From Ectobius pallidus (Eukaryota; Arthropoda; Insecta; Blattodea; Ectobiidae), in contig CAXKWD010000009.1 in the NCBI GenBank assembly GCA_964059195.1, positions 151,523,890-151,587,889 of the forward strand: a stretch of 64,000 nt of DNA, in the 5' to 3' direction. The notes below the pieces were generated by a model. It was given only the letters and a program-made list of their open reading frames with translations, was not told the origin of the DNA and searched no databases. Shown here piece by piece: positions 23,467 through 34,862 of this stretch; the stretch's first letter is position 1, and every line of letters begins with the position of its first letter. A program made the position numbers and the translations under genes.

Positions 23467-24328
23467 CAGTGTGTCCCACTCAAGAGTTGGCCAATGACGC
23501 GGGTTCCTGCGGCGCGGCGGGCACAGCAACTCCCGAGCGATCGGGTGAAATATCTACGCTAATGAAGCCGCGATCGGTGTTACGATTTAGGTTCTCACAT
23601 TTACAGTTAAAATTACAATGAAAATAATCACGTACCTCATCACAAGAGATGTTGGAAATGTTCTCCTCTTGCATCCACATAACACCGACACCTTTTTAGG
23701 GAATTTTCTTTCATGCGCATAAGTTCAGCTTCCGAGACAGAGTTCATTTCTCTTGTGATAGGCCTATGTGATATTGTCTTTAAGTTCTTCTAACAGTATG
23801 TGAATATTATTTATGGAGAAATTTGAAAAATAAAGTGTATAGGTCAACTTCCCGTACATTACAAAGGAAACGGGTGAAATATCTACGCTAATAAAGCCCG
23901 CTGATGGTGTTATGGTTCAGGTTCTCACAAAGAAAAACACATGTGATTAAAAAAAGCATTCTGGCACTTTGTTATATCAGTTACCTCATTTTATTTTGAT
24001 ACAATTCGTGGATTTAAAAAAGACTAGTTCTCTCCCAACTAAAGCACCGTGTTTCTATCTCGGAAGCTGAATTTATGCGCGTGAAAGAAAATTTCTTAAA
24101 AAGGTTCCAGTGTTGTGTGGATGCAAGAGGACATTTCCAACATCTCTTATGATGAGGTACGTGGTTATTTTCATTGTAATTCCAACTGTAAATGTGAGAA
24201 CCTGAATCATAACGCCATTAGCGGCTTTATTAGCGTAGATATTTCACCCGCTCGCTCGGGAGTTAGAGCTGTAGTTGGCGCGACGCAGAAACCCGCATGA
24301 TTGGCCAACTCTTGCGTGGGACACACTG
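23467..24328. mobile_element. Tc1/mariner-type foldback MITE with ~275-bp inverted arms
   Basis: Ends CAGTGTGTCCCAC and GTGGGACACACTG, flanked by TA on both sides (23465-23466 and 24329-24330). The left arm (about 23467-23745) and right arm (about 24050-24328) are imperfect inverted copies. The middle repeats part of the arm and holds a right-end fragment of the AAGTGCC family near 23955. TA duplications and CAGT ends suit Tc1/mariner. Confidence 0.85.
23480..23680 (-). other. Open frame in left arm of the MITE, mirrored in right arm
   Basis: The minus-strand frame begins MWMQEENISNISCDEVRDYF. The right arm carries the same peptide with changes on the plus strand (24115-24300: MWMQEDISNISYDEVRGYF). 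About 61-66 codons, Cys/Asn-rich (CNCKCENLN-like), without a domain I recognise. Both ATGs and frames surviving in diverged arms may mean the arms derive from a coding exon, or may be chance. Confidence 0.25.
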
Positions 24329-24789
24329 TAGTTAATTATAACTAAATATATTTATACATACCAGACCCAACATCTAATGATATACTGTCAATCTCTCATG
24401 GTTGTGAGCCAACCAAAATACCACATCTTGATTTTGTGAATCCAATGTATTTTAGTGTTATAGTTGCGATATGACTTTTTAGGGTTTTTCACCAAAAAAG
24501 GGCAGATTTCAATGTTAGATTGTTTTAATTTTTTTTGACAATGTAATTTTTTTAATGTAATATTTCATTCTGCAGAGTATTACTGAGGTACTGGTCCTAC
24601 TTACCGAGTGGTATTTTGAGTTAAATTAACAAGGATAGAAAATCGGGCATTCACGGAACTGAGAATAGTGAGGAATGGAAGTTGTGTGAGAATTAGATTG
24701 AATTTACTGCATTAAATGTTATCAAGAAAAAGAACAATATTTATTACCATACAAGGGGATTAACACACAACTTTTTACTTAGTTTTATC
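24329..24789. other. Unassigned AT-rich sequence
   Basis: No reading frame or paired repeat seen between the MITE and the next mariner element. Confidence 0.4.
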
Positions 24790-24791
24790 TA

Positions 24792-25677
24792 CAGTGCCTT
24801 TTTTTTTACTCGTGGCCGGGCGGTCGGCTGGAAGTAGCTGCGAGCGCACAGTGCTTCTCACCGTTCCTGGCTCCCGCCTTTCTCCCCGTCAGTGCACACA
24901 CACAACACACCAAACACCAATTTTCTGGTCATGCAATGGCATTTCGTGTACAATATCGGGTTTTTCTGCACTCCAGTATCTGTTGTTTTGTGTCGATGCA
25001 TGACCATGTAAATGAATCCATGCTTCGTCTGTGAAAAAAATTAACTTTGGGTCCATAGAGCCATCATTAACTTTACCCAACACCCAATTGCAGAAATTTA
25101 CTCTACTCACAGTATCACGTGGTTGCAGTTCCTGAACTATGGTTATCTTATATGGTTTTAATTTCATAAGTTTAGTGGCTTTCCAAGCCGAGAATTGTGA
25201 AAACCCCGTTTCCTGTGATAACCTACTCAGAGATTTTCTTGGGCTACGTTCTAACTTCTGTCCTATCTCATCGAGTTTTCTCTCTGTAAGCACACGGCGA
25301 ATTTTTATTATTTTTATTTCTTATCAAGAATATAACCCGTTTCTCTGAATCTGTCTACAAGTTTACGAACTGTCTCTCTGTGAGGCACAGGAATACCAGG
25401 GAATGTGTCTACAAATAGCCGTGTCACTTCTCTACAGAACTCTGTTTGCACATAGGAATCATACATGAATATGCGGTGTGCTAAAGTATACACACTTCTT
25501 GGCATTATAACAGAACTATCACAATTTAACCACAAAGAAGAAAAAAGAACCTCCGCTAGCAACAACCGCACATGCACTGACGGGGAGAAAGGCGGGAGCC
25601 AGGAACGGTGAGAAGCACTGTGCGCTCGCAGCTACTTCCAGCCGACCGCCCGGCCACGAGTCAAAAAAAAGGCACTG
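24792..25677 (-). mobile_element. Internally deleted mariner-like element with ~105-bp inverted repeats
   Basis: Begins CAGTGCC and ends GGCACTG, with TA at 24790-24791 and 25678-25679. The first and last ~105 bp are near-perfect reverse complements (GGCCGGGCGGTCGGCTGG, then GCTGCGAGCGCACAGTG; reversed at 25590-25677). Between the arms lies the N-terminal and middle part of a transposase on the minus strand. The total length of 886 bp is too short for a full element. Confidence 0.92.
24889..25505 (-). pseudogene. Mariner-like DDE transposase, C-terminally deleted and frameshifted
   Basis: Starts at an ATG at 25505 (MPRSVYTLAHRIFMYDSY), with a DUF4817-type helix-turn-helix region ending RETGYILDKK. 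A frameshift and stop near 25294-25313 break it. The next frame resumes at LTERKLDEIGQKLERSPRKS and reaches the first catalytic aspartate segment (IFFTDEAWIHLHG), then IGVWCVV. The remaining DDE segments are replaced by the inverted repeat. Inactive as it stands. Confidence 0.85.
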
Positions 25678-25679
25678 TA

Positions 25680-28600
25680 TAATAGAGTATCACCTTCAAA
25701 TCAAAACATGATATATTGTCATAAACTATTAGGGTATACCAGTATCTTCTTTAAACAAAAATAATAAATGCAGACAGTCAAATATCTCATTAATTACAAT
25801 ATTAATTACACTCAAGAGTAACAGTAACAGAGATGAGATTTTTCTCTAATTTGTCAAACAGCTTGAGAACATTTGAGGTTAGAAAGTCTCATTTTTAGAG
25901 TTTAACTCTGCATTCCTTATTATTATTATTATTTTAATTTATAACAAAAGTAAATATAAAAAACCTACAACTTACATGTTTAGTGCAAAAAATTGTCTTT
26001 ACAAAATGATATATTTGCTTTTCAGTTATTAATGTCTCATTTTTGAGGTGTTTGTTCTTGTTAAAACACTAAAATGGGATGCAAATTAAAGTCTGTTGAC
26101 TTATGTTGGCACATACTGTGCCCTAAAATGCAGAAAATTGTAACTTTCGTGTGAAAAGTGGACTATGGGATCAAATAGACCTTATTTCTATCTAACTTAT
26201 CATAATAATTCATAATCCATAAATACTTATTTTACACCATAAAATCAAATTTAACATGAATTTGCCCTTTTTTTTGGAGAATGACCCTTTAGTTAAAGCG
26301 ACGTTAATGTGAATAAATTTAAAAAAAAACATTAGATTCGAGACAGATGTAAATCAACAGAAAGAAGAAGACAAGGAAAAGAGAACTATCTACCAACCAA
26401 CCGTAGCTTGTTTGTTCATGTATGTAGGAAATAGGGATTTGCCGTTAAACTTTTCTATTTTAACCCTTAAATGCACGAAACTCAGTTTTTCATGCCAAAT
26501 ATAAATTCGCGGTGAATTGCGAAGAAAACAGCTAACACAATGACAAGCCTCATTCTATTACTTGATACATAAATAGTTATTAACGTACCATGACAATTGT
26601 GACGTACGCATAAATCACAGACCTGACCAGAATACAGGAAATTAGTGTTTCCACAATGATAGCATAAATGGGAAAAGGATGAAAAAACCATAGCCCCCCC
26701 AAAAAACACTATGACGTAAAATACGCAAATATGAATATGCACTAGATGTAGATTGCAAGATGCGAGGGGTTCGGTATAGCTTGGTTACTCTTTTAGCCAG
26801 TGTGCAATACAGGGTCTCGCTTTTTATTGGCTGCATTTGTAGCCAACCGTGGAAGTGAGAGCTATACAGACATTGTTCATCTGACACAGACAAACTTTGA
26901 GAAACAATACGCCAGACAAAGGGAGGACAACTTTTACTTTCTCTACCCGTGACGTAAGTGTGTACTTATACAGAGTGTTAATGAATAACAATTAAATATT
27001 TTACCTGTTTATAGAGGAGACATAGACAAGCAACTTTTATTAGGAGATTTTTGCTCTGAGGATTCAGTTTTTCCTGTTACAGCATAAAATCTCCCAAGGC
27101 ACGGCCGCCACTGACTTCTAACATTTGAAAAATGCAAAACAAAGGAAGTTCGTTCTTAACACTGGAGTTATGAATTTTAAATAACTAATGCAGTGGCACC
27201 AGTCATGTGATTAGTCTGTAAATTTTGCAGATTATGAAAACTCTAAATTATGATATAGCTGTTGATGAATGATAAAGAATCAGGTTTTTATTGATCACTA
27301 GGAAGGCATGAAGTTAATTTAATGAAAATTTTAACTCTATTTCGCTTTATTATTGACTTATGAGCACCAAATTATAATGACTTTAATGCCCTGTACAGCA
27401 AAAAGTCTCCGAACAAAACACCTGTAGAGGAAAATTGTGTATACTGTCTGAATACCATTGCGCAAAATGTTTTCCTCGCAGTCCGACATGATTTTCAAAC
27501 TCTTTCTCGCTAAATACTAATGGAGACAATCAGAATCCATACGTATCTTAATATTATCCGATGTTCGGTGCCTCCAAGCATTTTTAATGGCTCGTGAAGA
27601 CAGCCAATCAGCGACAGTAAATGAATTACACTGATTAAAGTCAATACTGGGTCAATACATGAGTGTCAGATATCGCATGTATACCTTAAGATATAAGCAA
27701 ATTATTTTAGCTAAGATATTAAAATATAAATTTCTAATCGATATCTCGATCCAAAGCCCTATAGGCGATTTACTCAATGAGCAGTTCATAACAATGAAAC
27801 AAAAGATAAATGCTAGCAATTATGGCTAACTTTGAAGATAAAATTATTGTTAAATCAATGTGAGTAGACTATTTTTCATTTTAAACATCCTTACTTATTT
27901 ACGTGCCAACATTAAGGTATTGTTTATAGAATGAAGGTGGTTTCGCTGTGCTGTATTATTATAACCTGTACCGCAGTGTTAAAGCTATAACCTACATGTC
28001 GGTTAAACATTAATTACCAGTGCATTCTGTGAAATTGGCATTTACTTTTGAGCATTTGTTATTGGCCTATCTTTACAAACGACTGTATAATTACTTAGCT
28101 AAATTTCGGTTTCTCTGGCATTTGTCAAAATGGGAGAAAGTGCGAAAGTTTTACATGAAAATTCAGACCAGGAATTGAGTCATGAAAATTCCCGAGTATT
28201 AGTACATAGCCTTCAATTTACGCACATTAAAAAAAATCTGTAGTTTTTCTTGTGGTATAAAACTTCCCAACAATTAATCTACTTCTTCCAAGTGTTTAAT
28301 TTTACCCGCTCAATTTCCTGATATTTTTTCATACGAAGACAAAAATGAATTAATTTATGCAGTAACATTTCTGATTTTCCGAGGCGTAAGGCCAACTGTT
28401 GCTTGCTCGGAACAGAACTCTTCCTTAACTCTGACATTTCCTGTCAAGTGAAACACCACCTTGGTTTGGATTCCACATAAAGCTATAGTTCCCAGTTACC
28501 GAAGAAAAACCTACAGCAATCGTTAATCCACAATAATGGGAGCTTCTCTCGGCTAGCCACCACTCTCACGAGAACAGGCTCATAGAAATGGGACATTGGT

Positions 28601-28719
28601 GTCGATAAAAGCAAAAATTGAATCCACTTTAATTTAACAGGGAACTGTGCCATGTACTTGTATTATAAGTACTATAAGTAGGATAAAGTCCAATCGTGAA
28701 ATACCATGTCGAGTTTTCT
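25680..28719. other. Three kilobases without a recognised feature
   Basis: AT-rich. Noted: a short (TTA)n run near 25916-25935; a C run at 26695; two overlapping minus-strand frames of 83-86 codons at 26482-26893 with no known domain; and a GC-richer patch at 28370-28610. No transposon ends, tRNA-like boxes or convincing exons were found. It may be intronic. Confidence 0.4.
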
Positions 28720-29045
28720 ACAAAAATATATGTTTTGAGGTCCTCTGAATATAAAAATGCTATTTCAGAAACCTGTTTGTGTGTGTGAATACCATAGCTC
28801 GTTCTAATAAAAAAATTAAGTTTGTTTTATGTGCGTTTTGGGAATGCGACATGAAAATTAACGACTTTTCCTTACATTTACTACCACTCTAGTATGAAGG
28901 AAATTTAATATCTCGTGATTTTCTGTAAAACTGTCATAACGAGTTTGTTTAAATTGTGTTCTGAAGGTGAACATACTGAGGGCTAGACTTTTATTTAAAA
29001 CATTTGTTCATAAAAAGTCCCTGAAGGGTAGTTATGAGTCAGATA
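28720..29045 (+). repeat. Dispersed repeat family R1, copy 2
   Basis: GAGGTCCTCTGAAT, then GCTATTTCAGAAACC, and later GAAGGGTAGTTATGAGTC, in the same order and orientation as at 1000-1470. Boundaries are approximate. Confidence 0.55.
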
Positions 29046-29485
29046 GCGGCCATAAAAACTCAGGACAAGACTTGCATGTCGAATAATACAGGCAGAGGCT
29101 GAAGCAATTGAATCCTTAAAACGTGTTTCATGATGCTGAGTGGTATCCATATAACGTAACAGCAAGTTGGTAAGAAGTTGAATAGACTTACATGGCCAGA
29201 ACAGCTGAGAAGTGGCGTGGCACTAGTATATATATTTATTATTATTATTATTATATCTTATATCTTAGTTTAACAATTCATCTTCATTAATTAACACACA
29301 CATACTAGGATGAAGCAATGCTAATTTCCTCGATGGAACGTTTCAACTGCATAGGCAGCCATCTTCAGCAACTGACATAGGTTGATAAAATTAAATTTAA
29401 CTTCTTGAGTTTTGTCCATTCTGTAGTGATAATCTTAATGATTTATGTATAGCGTAGAGCTTTATCACTGGTACTCACTACTAAA

Positions 29486-29893
29486 TTGCGGTATTTTGTT
29501 ACCTGTTGGAGCGCTTTCAACCGCATAGTCTACAAACTAAAATGCAACGACTGCCCAAAATTCTACATAGGACAAACAGGCCGAAGTTTCAAAACACGAT
29601 ACACAGAACACATACGAGCTCTCAAACAAAACACAGACTCCGCCTATGCAAACCATATAATAACCACAGGACACGAATACGCAGACATCAATACAGACAT
29701 GGAAATCCTACACATTAACCACAAAGGTCACACACTCAACACACTCGAACAATATGAAATATACAGACACACCACACAAGACAACACCAACATCCTAAAC
29801 GAACAGTTACAATTCAAATCGCACGCGCTGTACGATACAGTTATCCAGAAATGTCTTCCCAACAACAACAACACCACGGAAGTCAGTTGCTGA
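29486..29893 (+). CDS. GIY-YIG endonuclease domain of a Penelope-like element (partial)
   Basis: A 135-codon frame. Residues ~14-42 read IVYKLKCNDCPKFYIGQTGR, then SFKTRYTEH: a Cys pair (C20, C23), the YIG triad (27-29), arginines 33 and 38, and a following Glu-His. This matches the GIY-YIG module at the end of Penelope-like polymerases, which nicks the target. The first ~13 residues come from the left inverted repeat, so the listed start is not the native one and the reverse transcriptase upstream is gone. The stop TGA (29891-29893) overlaps a hammerhead-like core. The C-terminus (KCLPNNNNTTEVSC) looks natural. Confidence 0.8.
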   Translation: MRYFVTCWSAFNRIVYKLKCNDCPKFYIGQTGRSFKTRYTEHIRALKQNTDSAYANHIITTGHEYADINTDMEILHINHKGHTLNTLEQYEIYRHTTQDNTNILNEQLQFKSHALYDTVIQKCLPNNNNTTEVSC

Positions 29894-29918
29894 AGATGGC
29901 CGCTCCATGCGGTTGAAA
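29890..29918 (+). ncRNA. Hammerhead-ribozyme-like core in Penelope terminal repeat
   Basis: CTGAAGA (29890-29896), a stem-loop with CCGC/GCGG, then GAAA (29915-29918). This is the order CUGANGA - stem II - GAAA of a hammerhead core. The diverged minus-strand copy at 29341-29368 has CTGAAGA, GGCTGC..GCAGTT and GAAAC. Hammerhead motifs are known in Penelope-like terminal repeats. I could not draw convincing stems I and III, so activity is not claimed. Confidence 0.45.
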
Positions 29919-29999
29919 GCGCTCCAACAGGTAACAAAATACCGCAATTTAGTAGTGAGTACCAGTGATAAAGCTCTACGCTATACATAAATCATTAAA

Positions 30000-31797
30000 T
30001 TTAACTATTTAAAGTCTTATTTTAATTAACAATTAATAAAAGATTAAAAACATTTATTTTTAAGACTATCACAGCTAATTAATTAGTTGAAAGATTGTAT
30101 GTTGTGTCTTTTGTCTATTTTATAATTAGAAAAAAAGATTAGCCCCATAAGAAAATAGTCCCACGTCTCCTTAAACACCAAGAGCTGATTGGCAGGCAGT
30201 GGAAAATTAAATCACGATTGAATTTCTTTCTCAATTTCCAGTAAAGCAAAATTTAAAACTTTTCAATCTTCAAGATGAAATATCTCAGACACTACTGAAT
30301 ATAAATTTCATTGCATTTGCATGGAATCTTTAAGATCTTCCAGTGAACAATTCTCCATGAGACTTCTAAATTTTAGATGAATTTAATTTTGGGATGGCCC
30401 AAATGCGTAAGGAGATTTTGCAGTTGTTATTTGTGTAAGATTTTGATAATGTCTATAAGATTTACAACAGTTATGAACGTGCTTGAAATTATATCTGCTA
30501 AGAGAGTAATATAGTTTTGTTCTTTGACCTCTTTTTGGTCACCCCTTGTAGCGAAGTTGCTCATATAAAAAAGAAAAATTGAGAGGAAAGATTTAAATAA
30601 TATTTATTAGGTTTAGAAGAACTTTGAGTGGATTTGGTACCGTACCTAATAAGGTAGTTACGATTTCTTTTTGTTCTTCAGCCCTTCTTTTCCCACACCT
30701 TCAGCTAACGCTGGCACTTTAACATTAAAAGCATGAAGTATACTTTTTTATAATACAAAAGTTACAGTGAATTTTCAGTTTTCAAGAAACCTTTCCAATC
30801 TGTACACCCTTGGGCCTATCCTGCCCTTTAACGACCTCTACAAAATGATCCGTCTCTATCATATTATGTATCAGTCTGTAATTAATTTGTGGAGAATTAA
30901 GGCAGTTATCGTGTCCATAAGAGAGTGGCACAAAGCGAGGGTGGCACTAAAATGAAATTTAATTTTTAAGATAAAAATGGCATAATACTATATTTCCCAA
31001 GAATCTCGAACTAACAGTTTTCCCCCACAATAATGAAAAATGTGATGCAATAGTCTGCTGCCTAGATTTTGGAAATATTTCACTGTAGTCACAAACTTCT
31101 CGTTTCTCTTTAAGTGTAACAACAACTCTCTTCATTTTAACAATCTTACAAGGAACTGTAGTCATATCAGCAACTTTCTATTGGAGTTACCTTGTGCGCT
31201 CCATAGAGTGTGTTTCTGCTGTTTGTAGCTTTGAACCGTTGGTTTTTGTGGGACCTGCTCTGCAAACCTTGATTCGTGTAAGTACACCATGCTCTATTAA
31301 CTGGCCCTCAGCTGGTTTGTGAGAGACAGAAATTCATATAATTCAGTTTTAAATAAAATTAACTTTCAAATTTACTAAGTTCACAGTATAGCATTGTCAT
31401 TCTTCTATTAATTAATGCAAATAATGTCGTAATCCCGTGTGGTACTCTCATGGAAATCCTTTTGAATTTAATATCCAGAAACTATGTGGTAAACTTATCC
31501 ACTTATACTATTTTTAGCACAGTATGTATCGTTGCAGCTGCTCTGTGTCTTTTCGTGTAAAAAGGATCTAAGCAACGTTGGCTAACGCTTGATCTGTGAT
31601 ATTTTCATTAATAATTTATATAATGGCTCTTATTAAGATTTAGATTTCCTCAAGTCATACATATAAACATCAGTATTTCAATTCATTTGAATAAGTACTT
31701 GTAAACTCCATTCTCTAAGTGATTGACAAAGGGCAAAGTTTGTCCGAAAATTTTCGTTTTTATTGTTCTTTCTTTTTATGTGTTTCTATGATACCAG
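30000..31797. other. Unassigned sequence
   Basis: AT-rich with no transposon ends or domain-bearing frames that I recognise. The 62-68 codon frames at 30767-31165 look like chance. Confidence 0.4.
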
Positions 31798-31836
31798 AGC
31801 CAGCACCAATTGAAGACCAGCTTCTCCTGCCAATTG
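31798..31836 (+). other. Possible 39-nt microexon
   Basis: A strong pyrimidine tract (GTTCTTTCTTTTTATG, then TTTCTATGATACCAG) precedes AGCCAGCACCAATTGAAG..CCAATTG and a consensus donor GTAAGT. Length is 39 nt, a multiple of three. In the frame beginning at the third base it is open and reads PAPIEDQLLLPI. The other two frames are worse (one has TGA). Exon context elsewhere in the window is missing, so this would belong to a gene with very long introns. It could still be chance. Confidence 0.35.
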
Positions 31837-32229
31837 GTAAGTTCTCTGGCACCTTCCTCTCCTTTTTATATCTTATTAAATATTTGTGACTGTATATTCA
31901 AATATTTTTTCATAGAATTCACGCTACAATTTATGTTGACATTGGGGGGCTTTCCTTTAACACAGCAGTTGATATTGTTGATGTGAACACTATTTCACAT
32001 TATACTATTTTGTGCAATCTCCAAACTTATCTCGCTTGCTTGTATGAAAAGATCCACTTTTATCACCGGTACTTTGTGTGACTGCTGGAAATTAATTCAG
32101 GAAACATGATTTTTGGAAAAATTAAAATTTTAATATAGCAAAAATCAATTTCCACTGACATCTCTACACATGAGATTATTAAAATTCTGAAGTCCCGGCT
32201 AACGCAAGTCAACATTTAAGGGGTTTATT
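31837..32229. other. Unassigned sequence
   Basis: Between the microexon candidate and the AAGTGCC element; nothing recognised. Confidence 0.35.
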
Positions 32230-32444
32230 AAGTGCCAGAATGGTACTTTATCAGACTGTGTGGGGGAGGGGAAAATGTCTGTGTGTCTGTACACGCAATA
32301 ACTCAAATACGCTTTATCGGAATTTCATGAAACTCTGTATAGGCTATGCATTTATAACGTCTATGGGAAGAAACCTATAGATTTTGGAACAAATTGGAGG
32401 ACCGGTAGCAAAGTAATGCCCAATTTAGTGCCTGTTTTATAATA

Positions 32445-33315
32445 CAGGGTTCCCACAAATGATCTTTCGGGTTTCGAAAATGTGTAACTTGTGTTTAAAT
32501 AAACTTACAAACATGTAACTGGTACTAATGGAAAGAGAAACTCAAAAAGTTTTGATTATAGTATCACAGTTGGCAACAATGACGTATAATGACATTCAAC
32601 ATTGTGCATTGTCGAAAGCGAGAAAATTAACAAACATAACGTTAGAGTCTGGAAATCGGAAAAACCCAATACCTACATGCAGCATGTCTGCGACTCTCCT
32701 AAAGTAAACGTATTCTGCGCTTTAAGTGTGCAGAAAGTGTACGGCCCGTTCTTCTTTGTAGAGAATACAATTGGAGGATTTGAGTACCTGGATATGCTAC
32801 AACAATGGCTCCTGCCTCAGTTGGAACAGGAAATGCCCAACGTGATATTTCAACAGGACGGCGCACCCCCTCATTTTCATAATGAAGTCAGATTGGAGCT
32901 CAACACCAGACTACCGAACCGATGGATTGGCCGTGTTGGTAATGACGATGAAGAACTTCTTCCTTGGCCTACGCCTTCGCCAGACCTCACACCCTTGACT
33001 TCTTTTTGTGGGGTTATGTCAAAGATCTTGTGTACAAGCCACCTCTTCCACAGACCATCCTTGACCTAAGAGAACGCATCACAGCAGCCATTGGAACAGT
33101 TGACCATGGCATGTTACAACGTGCCTGGGCGGATATGGACTTCAGGCTTGATGTGTGTCATGTTACCAATGGAGCTCACATTGAACATCTGTAAGGTACT
33201 ATAATCAAAACTTTTTGAGTTTCTCTTTCCATTAGTACCAGTTACATGTTTGTAAGTTTATTTAAACACAAGTTACAAATTTTCGAAACCTGAAAGATCA
33301 TTTGTGGGAACCCTG
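32445..33315 (+). mobile_element. Mariner-like element nested in the AAGTGCC element
   Basis: Starts CAGGGTTCCCAC and ends GTGGGAACCCTG, with TA at 32443-32444 and 33316-33317. The inverted arms run on for about 130 bp (GATCTTTC, TAACTTGTGTTTAAATAAAC, then CTCAAAAAGTTTTGATTATAGTA, reversed at the right end). 871 bp in all. It contains the C-terminal half of a transposase. Confidence 0.9.
32602..33194 (+). pseudogene. Mariner-like DDE transposase, N-terminally deleted and frameshifted
   Basis: The frame from 32602 carries VYGPFFFVENTIGGFEYLDM and VIFQQDGAPPHF (second catalytic Asp). At WPTPSPDLTP (third catalytic Asp) the frame slips near 32985, and the correct continuation FFLWGYVKDLVYKP..LDLRERI runs in the next frame to a stop after NGAHIEHL at 33194. 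The DNA-binding half and the first Asp are missing. This copy kept the opposite half from the one at 24792-25677. Confidence 0.85.
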
Positions 33316-33597
33316 TACATTAGAAAGAATTGATCAAATGCAAATTAGTTCTCATGACAACATATTGTTTTACAGTGTTCATATACGGCTTTGGAAGTTG
33401 CAATATATAGCTTTAACAAATAACACTACCCACATTTTCGTTCACATATGATTATCAAACGAGACCTTTGTTCTTCTGTAAGCCCTGCTTAATGAATTGA
33501 TCTGGAGCTTATCTCATAAATCAATGATAAAAATATCTTATTTTTCGCATATCATAATTGCAATTATCACTTATTAAACAAAAGCATTCTAGCCCTT

Positions 33598-34223
33598 TTC
33601 TGATTTTATAGAATATGCACACATATTTATCTGACTTTCAGTTGCGTATTTTAAGTTTTTAAATAAAAACAGACTTTTTAGGAAATACAAGCTCTCCAGT
33701 GAGAATTAAAATCTCTTTAAAAATCGGAAGTTTTCAAAATCACAAAACAATTTATCATGAATTTATAATGACAGTATTTCGGCATAGAACTGTTTGAAAC
33801 AATATTTTCACATTATTAACAGTACTTTGTGAATCCATCACTAGTTATCCCTACTAACGAAAAAGTATTTTTAATAAAGTACAATCTGCAGGGGGAACTA
33901 AAGAAAGAAATATGAGATTGGTAGATAGAATTCTCTCCTCATCTAATGTGTTACACACTTATTGTCATCTCTGTTATGCGACTATATCTACTGGAGATCC
34001 CTTCTTCTGCTGATGCAACCTACCTCGCTGTCTTGCTCCATGATTGCGTTGATCTGTGCAGAAGTTGCTCCATGCAGGCTTTCTTCATGCATCCGTTGCT
34101 CCTCCTTGTATAAGATGTGTGTTGTTCGAGTCCTTGCCTAAAAGAAAAAAATTCAGAGAGTGAAAATATTGGCAAGTGGTATTAGATAGTAAATAGAAAC
34201 AAAAAAATAGGAAATAAAATAAC
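33598..34223. other. Unassigned AT-rich sequence
   Basis: No convincing frame, repeat end or tRNA-like box was recognised. Confidence 0.35.
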
Positions 34224-34300
34224 TTCAGCTCAACAATATTTATTTTTTGCCTTGGCCTTTCGACACTTTTCAACCATCTTCAGAGCATCTTGTTACGCAG
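34224..34300 (-). mobile_element. Penelope-like terminal fragment
   Basis: On the minus strand: CTCTGAAGATGGTTG, then TGTCGAAAGGCC, then an AATAAATATTG..GAGCTGAAG block. The CTGAAGATGG..GAAA arrangement is the usual Penelope terminal motif (hammerhead-like core at 34258-34283, stem II weak). A related plus-strand copy lies at 35300-35400, so the two are inverted about 1 kb apart. Confidence 0.5.
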
Positions 34301-34309
34301 ATTATGCAA

Positions 34310-34745
34310 GGAGCCTATAATGACATTTATTAATACACGAGTATGTTTATGAAAGAAGCGAAGCGAGTTTCATAATTTTCATATGAGTATCTTAACTTAC
34401 CAATACAGGCAAATTGCATACGACTGAATTTGTTCGATCATAAGTGTAAGTTTCGAGATTTTAGATTTGTGAAAAAATCGGCTGGCGACAAAAATCAGCT
34501 GTTAGAAAGTTCAAGTAGTTCCTGTCATCTGTGATAGATGGCGTACAGTCTTCTTGGCTATTTTATTGAGAAGAATGGATTTTACAAGACGAAAAGAACT
34601 TGGTCTAGTATACTATTAAAATGAACAAGAACAGAATTGTTTTTATTTTAAATAAAGTACTATTTGCTACCCTCGAAGCATCAAGATCGTTCCCTGTTCG
34701 ATAACAATCGATACCACAAGCTGGGAGATGTGTTAGTGTTAGTGT
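34310..34745 (+). repeat. Dispersed repeat family R2, copy 1
   Basis: Aligns by eye along its length with 60150-60590: GACATTTATTAA, GAGTATGTTTA, GAGTATCTTAACTTACCA, TGTGATAGATGGC, AAGAATGGATTTTACAA, TCGATACCACA and so on. No frame of interest and no terminal repeats seen; class unknown. Confidence 0.7.
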
Positions 34746-34862
34746 TAAAATCGTTTTATCACACTGGCAGGGCTAGAAGACAAAGCCATTATAATTTTTA
34801 ATTATTCAGTTATCTACACCTATATCTGGTCCCTTACTCTTTAGAAAGAATATAATCTGAGT

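Larger units (their letters stand above)
29330..29998 (+). mobile_element. Penelope-like element fragment with inverted repeats
   Basis: Contains a GIY-YIG endonuclease frame bracketed by identical 92-bp inverted repeats (29435-29526 and 29907-29998; I compared them base by base and saw no mismatch). A further diverged copy of the terminal region lies on the minus strand at about 29330-29390 (GAAGATGGCTGCC, GTTGAAACGTTCC). Known: Penelope-like elements carry a C-terminal GIY-YIG domain and often have terminal repeats in inverted arrangement. The reverse transcriptase part is absent, so the copy is truncated. Confidence 0.8.
32230..33597. mobile_element. AAGTGCC-family element, copy 2, split by a mariner insertion
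   Basis: Left end AAGTGCCAGAATG, right end CATTCTAGCCCTT (decayed from CATTCTGGCACTT). The left part has one ATAACTCAAATACGC subrepeat; the right part holds TAAGCCCTGCTTAATGAATT as in copies 1 and 3. A TA-flanked mariner sits between. Removing 32445-33315 and one TA would leave an element of roughly 500 bp. Confidence 0.75.
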
